In this document: positions 5,557 to 11,285 of the stretch, piece by piece
Position numbering within the stretch: the first letter of the stretch is position 1
Layout: each line of letters begins with the position of its first letter
NCBI GenBank assembly: GCA_002347905.1
Contig: DDYJ01000136.1
Coordinates: 1-11,285 of the forward strand
Direction of reading: 5' to 3'
Length of the DNA stretch: 11,285 nucleotides
From: Comamonadaceae bacterium UBA2237
GTDB lineage: Bacteria; Pseudomonadota; Gammaproteobacteria; Burkholderiales; Burkholderiaceae_C
Notes under the pieces: model-generated
What the model saw: only the letters and a program-made list of their open reading frames with translations
Told to the model about the DNA's origin: nothing
Databases searched by the model: none
Translations under genes and position numbers: made by a program

Positions 5557-6990
5557 ATGCAAAAACATTTCATTGACAACCAATGGGTTGATGGTGATTC
5601 GGGCGAAAGCATTTCCGTTGTGGACCCTTCAATCGGTGAAGCCTTTGATCACCTCACACGTGGAAATGCAGCTGATATTCACAAAGCGGTATTGAGTGCT
5701 CGTACGGCATATGTTGGTGCGTGGGGTGCGATGACTGCGGCAGAGCGAGGGCGCTGGCTAATGAAGTTAGCCTACAAGCTGCAAGACCATGCCGAAGAAC
5801 TTGCACAAATTGAATCGCGTGATTGTGGCAAACCACTTAAACAAGCGCGCGTTGATGCATCGGCTGTGGTGCGTTATTTTGAGTTTTATGCAGGCGCTGC
5901 AGATAAGCTTTTGGGACACACTATTCCCTACCAGAATGGCTATACCGTTTTGACTTTGCGTGAGCCGCACGGCGTCACAGGACACATCGTGCCGTGGAAT
6001 TACCCTATGCAAATTTTTGGCCGTAGCGTGGGTGGTGCTTTGGCTGCAGGTAACGCATGTGTGGTCAAACCATCTGAAGACGCATGCTTGTCTTTGTTGC
6101 GAATTGCAGAGCTGGCTGCTGAAATCGGATTTCCTGCAGGCGCATTGAATATCGTTACAGGGTATGGTCACGAAGCAGGAGATGCGCTGGTGCGTCACGT
6201 CGGGATTGACCACGTCTCGTTCACTGGCTCACCAACAATAGGACAAATAGTAGTACGCACAGCCGCCGAGCATTACACACCTGTTACCTTGGAGTTGGGC
6301 GGTAAATCGCCACAAATTGTGTTTGCAGATGCGGACTTAGACGCTATGGTGCCTGTGGTGGTCAATGCAATTGTGCAAAACGCTGGGCAAACATGCTCTG
6401 CTGGAAGTCGTTTGTTGGTTGAGCGTTCAGTTTATGAGGAAGTGATTGAACGAGTGTCCAGCGCCTTAAATAAGTTAAGCGTCGGTCCTGCACACATGGA
6501 TCTAGATTGCGGCCCTTTGATTCGTCAAACGCAGTTACAACGCGTGCAAAGTTTTTTGGCTGAGGCACATGCTGATGGCTTGCGTGTTGCTGGTCAGGGA
6601 AGTGTGGTCTCTGAAGCACCAATTGGCGGTTTTTATCAAGCACCCACTTTATTGCGTGATGTGCCATTGATGCACCGATTAGCCCAACAAGAGGTTTTTG
6701 GCCCTGTCATTGCCGCAATGCCATTTGATGACGAAGCCCAGGCTATAGACATGGCCAATGCCACTGAGTATGGGTTAGTGGCAAGCGTGTGGGCTCGTGA
6801 TGGCGCACGTCAAATGCGTATGGCGCGCAAGGTTCGTTCGGGGCAAATATTCATCAATAACTATGGTGCAGGTGGCGGTATCGAATTGCCATTTGGGGGT
6901 GTTAAAGCGAGTGGTTGGGGGCGTGAAAAAGGTTTTGAGGCACTATATGGTTTCACCGTGCTAAAAACGGTTTCTATTAAACACGACTAA
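5557..6990 (+). CDS. NAD(P)-dependent aldehyde dehydrogenase
   Basis: This is a full-length ALDH-superfamily enzyme of 477 residues that oxidises an aldehyde to the carboxylate, cytosolic. Key residues are all present: Asn148 in VPWNYP, Lys171 in VVKPSED, the cofactor loop FTGSPTIGQ (222-230), general base Glu246 in LELGGKSP, nucleophile Cys280 in NAGQTCSAG, and Glu379 in QEVFGP. The C-terminal LPFGGVKASG block is at 444-453. A purine-rich AAAGAAAGA precedes the ATG by about 6 bases. It is separated from the DUF2520 gene by the lyase remnant and about 36 bases, and its base composition matches the flanking lower-GC genes rather than the dehydratase. In context it would oxidise a short aldehyde released from sugar-acid breakdown (lactaldehyde-, glycolaldehyde- or semialdehyde-like); the exact substrate cannot be read. 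It lacks any sign of a CoA-acylating type. Confidence 0.95.
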   Translation: MQKHFIDNQWVDGDSGESISVVDPSIGEAFDHLTRGNAADIHKAVLSARTAYVGAWGAMTAAERGRWLMKLAYKLQDHAEELAQIESRDCGKPLKQARVDASAVVRYFEFYAGAADKLLGHTIPYQNGYTVLTLREPHGVTGHIVPWNYPMQIFGRSVGGALAAGNACVVKPSEDACLSLLRIAELAAEIGFPAGALNIVTGYGHEAGDALVRHVGIDHVSFTGSPTIGQIVVRTAAEHYTPVTLELGGKSPQIVFADADLDAMVPVVVNAIVQNAGQTCSAGSRLLVERSVYEEVIERVSSALNKLSVGPAHMDLDCGPLIRQTQLQRVQSFLAEAHADGLRVAGQGSVVSEAPIGGFYQAPTLLRDVPLMHRLAQQEVFGPVIAAMPFDDEAQAIDMANATEYGLVASVWARDGARQMRMARKVRSGQIFINNYGAGGGIELPFGGVKASGWGREKGFEALYGFTVLKTVSIKHD

Positions 6991-7007
6991 GGAAACAAGG
7001 GACAGAC

Positions 7008-7886
7008 ATGAAAAAAATTGGAATGATTGGTATTGGCATGATGGGTCATGGCATTGCAAGTAACTTGCTTAATAAAGGCCAGTCTTTGTCTGTGCTCGAG
7101 CATGCGGGCAACCAACCCATTGACGATTTGAAAGACAAGGGTGCTCGCTCTTACCAATCAGCAAAAGAGTTGGCCAACCAAAATGATGTTGTCATTTTGT
7201 GTGTCACAGGCTCTCCACAAGTCGAGGCCGTGCTCACTGGTGAAGACGGAGTGCTCAAGGGTATGCGTCCGGGCACTATCATCATTGATTGCTCCACAGC
7301 GGTGCCAACATCAACTGAACATTTAGCGCAAATGGTGTTGGAGCAGGGCGGTCGGTTCTTAGATGCGCCGATGACCCGTACTCCAAAAGAAGCAGCGGAG
7401 GGCCGACTCAATTTACTGGTTGGCGGAGATGCTCAGCTTTATGAAGAGTGCAAGCCCATTTTGTCGTGCTTTGCAGAAAACATTGTTCATGCCGGTTGCA
7501 TAGGTGCAGGACATCGCATGAAGCTGTTACATAACTATGTTTCCCTTGGCATGGTTACTCTACTAGCAGAGGCGTCTGCTTGTGCACATACCGCTGGCAT
7601 TGATACGCAGACGTTTGTCGATGTGCTTGCTATGGGTGGCGGGTGGGGTGCCCCTTTAGAGCGCTTAAAACCTTTCTTGACTAATGGAGACAGTAAAGGT
7701 TTGCGGTTTAGCATTGCTAATGCCGTGAAGGATTTAACTTATTACAACACCATGGCACACGATGCCCGTGCTGACAGAACTATTGCCGATGCTGTGAAGC
7801 GAACTCTCGAGTTGGCTTGTCAAGAAACAAACCCGCAAGACCTGTTGCCAAATATCATCACAGTCATAGCTCAACGAAGAATCTAG
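7008..7886 (+). CDS. 3-hydroxyisobutyrate dehydrogenase-like beta-hydroxyacid dehydrogenase
   Basis: This NAD(P)-dependent enzyme of the beta-hydroxyacid dehydrogenase family has 292 residues, normal length. The cofactor site is IGIGMMGHG (7-15). The substrate loop, usually DAPVSGG, reads DAPMTRTPKEA (119-129), so Arg124 replaces a Gly. The catalytic lysine motif GAGHRMKLLHN gives Lys172 and Asn176. The C-terminal helical domain follows from about 165. Such enzymes interconvert semialdehydes and hydroxyacids (3-hydroxyisobutyrate, tartronate semialdehyde, sulfolactaldehyde, 4-hydroxybutyrate). The Arg suggests an extra negative charge on the substrate; from memory the sulfolactaldehyde reductase YihU also has Arg in this loop. 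An AAGGGA Shine-Dalgarno sits 6 bases before the ATG and the gap to the ALDH gene is 17 bases, so the two may act on the same aldehyde. It is last gene of the plus-strand operon. Confidence 0.9.
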   Translation: MKKIGMIGIGMMGHGIASNLLNKGQSLSVLEHAGNQPIDDLKDKGARSYQSAKELANQNDVVILCVTGSPQVEAVLTGEDGVLKGMRPGTIIIDCSTAVPTSTEHLAQMVLEQGGRFLDAPMTRTPKEAAEGRLNLLVGGDAQLYEECKPILSCFAENIVHAGCIGAGHRMKLLHNYVSLGMVTLLAEASACAHTAGIDTQTFVDVLAMGGGWGAPLERLKPFLTNGDSKGLRFSIANAVKDLTYYNTMAHDARADRTIADAVKRTLELACQETNPQDLLPNIITVIAQRRI

Positions 7887-7904
7887 TACGTCCTCGTATT
7901 TTTT
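7885..7904 (+). terminator. Weak intrinsic terminator candidate for the catabolic operon
   Basis: A small hairpin overlaps the stop of the reductase gene. TACG (7887-7890) pairs with CGTA (7895-7898) around a TCCT loop, extendable by a G-U and an A-U pair, and is followed by a run of T (7899-7904). The stem is short and not GC-rich, so termination may be inefficient. It is the only candidate in the 36-base gap between the convergent catabolic and TRAP operons. Confidence 0.35.
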
Positions 7905-7922
7905 GTAGTTGTAGTTAAGAGA

Positions 7923-9215
7923 TTAATTAAATCCAAAAAAATGCGGTGCCCAAGTGCTGAGGGCTGGTATAAAAGTGAGCACTATCAAAACTACCCCATG
8001 CGCCCATAAGAACGGTTTTAGTTCACGTGTTAAATCTGACATGGGTACTTTAGAAACGTTGGAAGTAACAAAAAGCAGACCGCCTACAGGAGGTGTGATC
8101 ATTCCTAGGGTTAAGTTATAGATCACGATCATCGCAAAATGAATTGGATCAATACCTATTTTTGCAGCCACTGGGGCCAAGATTGGCACCAACACCATGA
8201 CGCCAGGAAGTGGCTCTATAAAGATGCCAAACAAAAGCAAAAAAACGTTGAGTACGATCAAAAATTTCCAAGCACTGAGATCTAAGCTACCGATCCAGTT
8301 GGCCATCATTTGTGGAACACCTTCGATGGTCAGTACCCAAGCAAATGAAGCAGACATTCCAATGATTATGAGCACCGACGCAGTTAGCAGAGCTGAGCGC
8401 CACAAGATGTCGGGGATCATGGACCAAGTTAAAGTTTTATAAATGTACCTACCGCAAAAAATGGCGTAAAAAACGGCCACTACCGATGCCTCGGTGGGGG
8501 TATACCAACCGGCACGCATTCCACCCAAAATCATGACTGGCAACAAGATCGCTGGCATGGCGGTCCAGCTAGTTTTCAAAATTTCAGGCCAACTAGGTAG
8601 TGAGCCTTCTCCGCGGTAATTGCGCAGGCGCGAGATGTACCAATTAACCACGCACATGGCAACAGCAATCAAGATGCCTGGTATTACGCCCGCGACGAAT
8701 AAGGATCCCACCGACACACGGTCGTCAGCCAATGCGTAAATGATCATGATGATTGAAGGCGGGATGATGGGGCCGACTATGGCAGTGGACGCTGTGAGTG
8801 CAGCTGCATATGCTCGGTCATAACCCGCTTTGTCCATCATCCGAATGAGCATGGAGCCAGGTCCGGCCGCATCGGCTAAAGCTGAGCCAGAGATACCAGA
8901 AAAAAACGTTAACGAAACTACATTTGTGTAGCCTAAACCACCACGCTTGTGACCGACGAATTGGCCTGCAAATTTAAGCAAGACCTCGGTCAACGAACCA
9001 CCACTCATTAACTCTGCAGCCAAAATAAAAAATGGTACAGCCATAAGTGGAAAGCTATCAACGCCAGTAAAAGTCTCTTTAAGGAGGACCAGTAAGGGGA
9101 AATTGCCCGTCAAAGTTAGAGCAGTCACGGTAGACAACCCCAGGGCAAATGCAACAGGAACGCCGATGGCCAAATAAACACAAACCGAAAGTATCAATAT
9201 GAGGCTTGCGCTCAT
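7923..9215 (-). CDS. dctM: TRAP transporter large permease DctM
   Basis: This is the large membrane subunit of a tripartite ATP-independent periplasmic (TRAP) transporter, 430 residues, the usual length, with about 12 hydrophobic segments in the inner membrane. Family signatures are SGSALADAAGPG (109-120) with GYDRAYAAALTAST following, GPIIPPSI (148-155), a second half-repeat with PTEAS, and TPPVGG (374-379). It carries out Na+-driven uptake with DctQ, taking substrate from DctP. The ATG overlaps the dctQ stop in an ATGA, so translation is coupled. The gene ends 36 bases from the convergent catabolic operon. The substrate is set by DctP: carboxylates such as C4-dicarboxylates, sugar acids, keto acids or sulfonates are possible. 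The symbol denotes the family, not proven dicarboxylate use. Confidence 0.95.
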   Translation of the reverse strand: MSASLILILSVCVYLAIGVPVAFALGLSTVTALTLTGNFPLLVLLKETFTGVDSFPLMAVPFFILAAELMSGGSLTEVLLKFAGQFVGHKRGGLGYTNVVSLTFFSGISGSALADAAGPGSMLIRMMDKAGYDRAYAAALTASTAIVGPIIPPSIIMIIYALADDRVSVGSLFVAGVIPGILIAVAMCVVNWYISRLRNYRGEGSLPSWPEILKTSWTAMPAILLPVMILGGMRAGWYTPTEASVVAVFYAIFCGRYIYKTLTWSMIPDILWRSALLTASVLIIIGMSASFAWVLTIEGVPQMMANWIGSLDLSAWKFLIVLNVFLLLFGIFIEPLPGVMVLVPILAPVAAKIGIDPIHFAMIVIYNLTLGMITPPVGGLLFVTSNVSKVPMSDLTRELKPFLWAHGVVLIVLTFIPALSTWAPHFFGFN

Positions 9216-9724
9216 AGCGATGCGCTCGCTGTGGCGTCAAAGTGGGTATCGCTGGCAAAGCGTCGCTCCAGAACGTAATCACGCATGATCAACACGCAAT
9301 GCGCCAATGACATGGCCATGCCTAAGGGTAAGGCTAAGTAAATAAATGCAAAAGAAATTTGGGTAGCAGGGGTCAATTGGTACTGTGTGCGGTCCATGTA
9401 GTCCCAGCCAAAATAAATGAAGAAGCCAAACAGCCCCATCATGAGCACAACGATTAACAAGCGTAATGCGCGTGCCCATACTTGAGGTAAGGCATCTTGT
9501 AGGTTTTCAATGGCAATGTGGCCACCATAGCGAAGCACAGGTCCGCATCCGATGAAGGTCAACCAAATCATGAGATGGCGCGCGACTTCCTCAGCCCATT
9601 GGATGGATTCGTTAGTTAAATAGCGCAACCCCACATTGGTGAAGATGATCACCGACATTACCCCCAAAATACTGATCAGCAACCATCGATTCAAAGCCAA
9701 AAAGAAGGTTTCAAAAGTTCGCAT
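9212..9724 (-). CDS. dctQ: TRAP transporter small permease DctQ
   Basis: This is the small four-helix membrane subunit of the TRAP system, 170 residues. Hydrophobic segments are at about 13-34, 50-66, 86-106 and 123-147. The family motif IQWAEEVARHLMIWLTFIG spans 41-59, and a GGHI follows at 67-70. It forms the membrane complex with DctM, whose start overlaps its stop. No purine-rich Shine-Dalgarno precedes the ATG; the sequence just upstream on the coding strand is pyrimidine-rich (CTTCCTCC). An AAGGA lies about 32 bases upstream, beside the dctP-dctQ hairpin, and leads into an out-of-frame ATG. Initiation may therefore be weak or depend on RNA structure. There is no in-frame earlier start before a TAA. 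Confidence 0.93.
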   Translation of the reverse strand: MRTFETFFLALNRWLLISILGVMSVIIFTNVGLRYLTNESIQWAEEVARHLMIWLTFIGCGPVLRYGGHIAIENLQDALPQVWARALRLLIVVLMMGLFGFFIYFGWDYMDRTQYQLTPATQISFAFIYLALPLGMAMSLAHCVLIMRDYVLERRFASDTHFDATASASL

Positions 9725-9761
9725 GATGGAGGAAGTACTGTGTGTGGAATGGCATCCTTAG

Positions 9762-9781
9762 CGTCAACACCTGTGTTGACG
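9762..9781 (-). promoter_or_regulatory. Perfect 20-base dyad between dctP and dctQ (candidate mRNA stem-loop)
   Basis: Nine-base arms CGTCAACAC (9762-9770) and GTGTTGACG (9773-9781) flank two bases. As RNA from the minus strand it would fold as an 8-pair stem with a CAGG loop, starting 23 bases after the dctP stop. No run of U follows, so it is not a standard terminator. A 3' stabiliser giving more binding protein than permease is the likeliest role. A DNA operator is the alternative. Confidence 0.5.
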
Positions 9782-9803
9782 ATGGACGCAAATACAGACG
9801 GGC

Positions 9804-10778
9804 TTATTTAAAGTCTTGAATTTTTCGGATATTGTCAGCACCAAATTCTTTTGAATAGCTGATGTAAGGTTCACGCAAAGCATCACGGAAAGCCTGCCCA
9901 TCAACTTTGCGCACCACACTCATGCCGTCTTTTTCAAGTTGCGCGATGCCCGTATTTTCATCATCATTTACGCGCTTGCGTTGGGCTGCTGCAGCCTTGA
10001 CTGCAGATGCATAAAAGACATTTTTATCTGCATCGCTGAGTTTCCCCATTAATCTGGTTGAAGTTATAAACAGCGCTGGCGAGTAGACGTGGCCAGTAAG
10101 CGACAAGTGTTTTTGTACTTGCGAAAACTTACCCGCTAATATAACTGGGATGGGGTTTTCTTGACCATCTACCGTGCCTTGTTGCAGTGCGCCGTAGACC
10201 TCAGGGAAGGCCATGGGGGTGGGCGCAATGCCAAATGCCCGATAACCGTCCATGTGTACTTTATTCTCCATGGTGCGCATCTTCAGACCGACGGTGTCTG
10301 AGGGTTTGACAATGGCACGCTTGCTGTTTGTCATATGTCGAAAACCGTTTTCAGCCCAGGCTAGTCCCACTAAACCTCTAGAGGGGAATTTGGTCAAAAT
10401 ATCTTGTCCAATTGGGCCATCTAACACGCGGCGAGCGTGGTCGTAATCTCTAAACAAAAAGGGGATGTCCACAATTTTGACCTCAGGGACAAAATTGCCC
10501 ACTGGTCCAGTTGATGTGTTGACGATGTCAAGTGTGCCCAATTGAACAGCCTCTATCATTTCGCGCTCACCCCCCAGCGCAGAGCTAGGGAAGTGTTGAC
10601 ATTTGTAGCGCCCTTGGGTGCCTTTTTCAATCTCATCGCACAAAACGGTAGAACCCACACCATAGTGCGAGTTAGTTGGCACTGCATAGCCGATTTTCAA
10701 AATGGTTTGGGCACTTGCGGTGCTTGCCAAGCCAGCAAGGATGGTTAAGGTGATGTAAGAAATCCATTTTTTTTTCAT
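9804..10778 (-). CDS. dctP: TRAP transporter substrate-binding protein DctP
   Basis: This is the periplasmic solute receptor of the TRAP system, 324 residues. A Sec signal peptide (MKKKW start, hydrophobic core about 8-17) ends with an ASA/Q signal peptidase I site at 23/24. Family motifs include SSALGGEREMIEAVQLGTLDI (65-85), GFRHMTNSKRAI (145-156), GLKMRTMEN (164-172) with Arg168 as the expected carboxylate-binding residue, and GTVDGQENP (201-209). It captures a carboxylate-bearing solute and hands it to DctQM. A strong AGGAG Shine-Dalgarno (10785-10789) stands 6 bases before the ATG. Codons 2-4 are AAA, giving a run of nine A. It is first gene of the minus-strand operon. The neighbouring sugar-acid enzymes suggest a sugar acid or related hydroxyacid ligand (inference). 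Confidence 0.95.
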   Translation of the reverse strand: MKKKWISYITLTILAGLASTASAQTILKIGYAVPTNSHYGVGSTVLCDEIEKGTQGRYKCQHFPSSALGGEREMIEAVQLGTLDIVNTSTGPVGNFVPEVKIVDIPFLFRDYDHARRVLDGPIGQDILTKFPSRGLVGLAWAENGFRHMTNSKRAIVKPSDTVGLKMRTMENKVHMDGYRAFGIAPTPMAFPEVYGALQQGTVDGQENPIPVILAGKFSQVQKHLSLTGHVYSPALFITSTRLMGKLSDADKNVFYASAVKAAAAQRKRVNDDENTGIAQLEKDGMSVVRKVDGQAFRDALREPYISYSKEFGADNIRKIQDFK

Positions 10779-10827
10779 GATTTTCTCCTAAGGTTTTGTG
10801 GACACATTATTTTTCAATATGGTTGAG

Positions 10828-10844
10828 TGTATTGCTTCAATACA
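10828..10844. promoter_or_regulatory. 7-base inverted repeat upstream of dctP (candidate operator)
   Basis: The arms TGTATTG (10828-10834) and CAATACA (10838-10844) are perfect complements around CTT. The site lies 50 bases upstream of dctP and 49 bases upstream of the divergent small gene, an ideal place to control both. The shape suits a GntR- or LacI-type dimer, but no such regulator is encoded in the window. It shares no clear consensus with the dyads near the lactonase gene. Confidence 0.4.
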
Positions 10845-10892
10845 TCTCGATTTATTCCAATGCCTAAGCCTGGTTGATCAGGTATTTGAACC

Positions 10893-11120
10893 ATGGCTTT
10901 GATCGAAGAAATGGTACATACAAAAGAGGATCAATCTGAGCCTGGCTTTTTTTCATGCCATCGTGATACCTGGAAGCAACTTTTGATGCTGGCTGAGACT
11001 TTTGGACGGCAGCCTCGCCCGATCATTGAGCATCTGATATTTGAACTTTTCCAAATGGAAATCAGCACTCAAAAGGGCTTATTTACTCACTTGCAAAACC
11101 ATTCCGAGACGGTGGAGTAG
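10893..11120 (+). CDS. Small hypothetical protein, possible ribbon-helix-helix fold
   Basis: This is a 75-residue frame that I do not recognise. Codon use is ordinary for the window and the frame is antisense to nothing, so a real gene is plausible. The start is uncertain: the ATG at 10893 has only a weak AGGT upstream, and a second ATG at 10911 has GAAGAA before it. Residues 18-54 show a pattern like ribbon-helix-helix DNA-binding proteins: a possible strand (GFFSCHRDT), a helix (WKQLLMLAETFG), a turn (RQPRP) and a second helix (IIEHLIFELFQ). It is divergent from dctP across 114 bases containing an inverted repeat, which would fit a local regulator. That role is inference; no sequence match supports it. 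No signal peptide or membrane segment is seen. Confidence 0.5.
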   Translation: MALIEEMVHTKEDQSEPGFFSCHRDTWKQLLMLAETFGRQPRPIIEHLIFELFQMEISTQKGLFTHLQNHSETVE

Positions 11121-11141
11121 TTTCGTTAGGGGGTAAATGTC

Positions 11142-11272
11142 TGGCTCTAGTCAATCATTTGCTTTAGGCAAATTAACCGACTTATCTTTGCCGTCAACCG
11201 CCCCAATGCGGCGATTCCCAGTCCTAATCACCGCATTTTCTGCGGTGATAAAACCCTATAACCAAAGAGCCA
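11142..11272. other. Non-coding stretch with overlapping hairpins
   Basis: Between the small gene and the window end I see no supportable gene but several inverted repeats. ATTTGC/GCAAAT (11157-11162, 11168-11173) has a 5-base loop. ATCACCGCA/TGCGGTGAT (11227-11235, 11241-11249) is a perfect 9-pair stem with a TTTTC loop. ATGCGGCGATT (11206-11216) can pair with AATCACCGCAT (11226-11236) with one mismatch, competing with the 9-pair stem. TGGCTCT (11142-11148) and AGAGCCA (11266-11272) could close the whole region. No T-run follows the 9-pair stem on either strand, so it is not a standard intrinsic terminator. A structured RNA, a leader, or an intergenic repeat are all possible. Confidence 0.35.
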
Positions 11273-11285
11273 AGGGCTAGGGGAT

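Noticed and set aside
5767..6213. Minus-strand open frame of 148 codons opposite the ALDH gene
   Set aside because: It is antisense to conserved ALDH sequence, Cys/His-rich with no family pattern or ribosome-binding site.
7923..7930. TTAATTAA palindrome at the end of dctM
   Set aside because: It includes the dctM stop codon in AT-rich sequence. It is too short and AT-only to call a regulatory or attachment site.
11206..11249. Intrinsic terminator downstream of the small gene
   Set aside because: The 9-pair stem is strong, but neither strand has a T-run after it: A-rich on the plus strand and TAGGAC on the minus strand.
1..11285. Insertion sequences, CRISPR arrays, tRNA genes or integrase attachment sites
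   Set aside because: I saw no transposase frame, no regularly spaced direct repeats, no tRNA-like cloverleaf and no paired terminal repeats, despite the mosaic composition.

Overview
The window looks like an accessory catabolic island of a proteobacterium, most likely a betaproteobacterium of the Burkholderiales (Comamonadaceae-like). This is an inference from the gene mix: SsuC-type ABC permeases, a DctPQM TRAP system, an enolase-superfamily dehydratase and a DUF2520 protein. No rRNA, tRNA or housekeeping gene fixes the taxonomy. Most of the window has moderate GC (about 45-53% in the 60-base lines I counted). A tract from about 3.3 to 5.0 kb is clearly richer (58-78% in sampled lines).

Layout. 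(1) 1-2123, minus strand: an operon running leftward off the window, made of an SDR dehydrogenase followed by two paralogous SsuC/TauC-type ABC permeases, the second cut by the window edge. (2) 2124-2304: a divergent control region with several dyads. (3) 2305-7886, plus strand: an SMP-30-type lactonase, a mandelate racemase-subgroup dehydratase/epimerase, a DUF2520 Rossmann protein, a broken CitE/HpcH-type lyase remnant, an NAD(P)-dependent aldehyde dehydrogenase and a 3-hydroxyisobutyrate-dehydrogenase-like reductase. (4) 7923-10778, minus strand: a complete TRAP transporter in the order dctP-dctQ-dctM, facing the catabolic operon. (5) 10893-11120, plus strand: a small unrecognised protein with a ribbon-helix-helix-like secondary-structure pattern. 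(6) 11121-11285: a non-coding stretch rich in overlapping hairpins.

How it may work together (inference). The enzyme set fits a non-phosphorylating Entner-Doudoroff-like route. A dehydrogenase makes a lactone, the lactonase opens it, the enolase-superfamily enzyme dehydrates the sugar acid, an aldolase would split the 2-keto-3-deoxy acid, and the short aldehyde is oxidised by the ALDH or reduced by the beta-hydroxyacid dehydrogenase. Two importers flank the enzymes. The substrate cannot be read from the sequence. The only aldolase/lyase-like gene in the window is a truncated remnant, so any cleavage step must be supplied from elsewhere or works differently here. The most notable points are this broken lyase gene, the GC-rich mosaic segment inside a tightly packed operon, the coupled DUF2520 gene of unknown role, and an Arg-containing substrate loop in the reductase.
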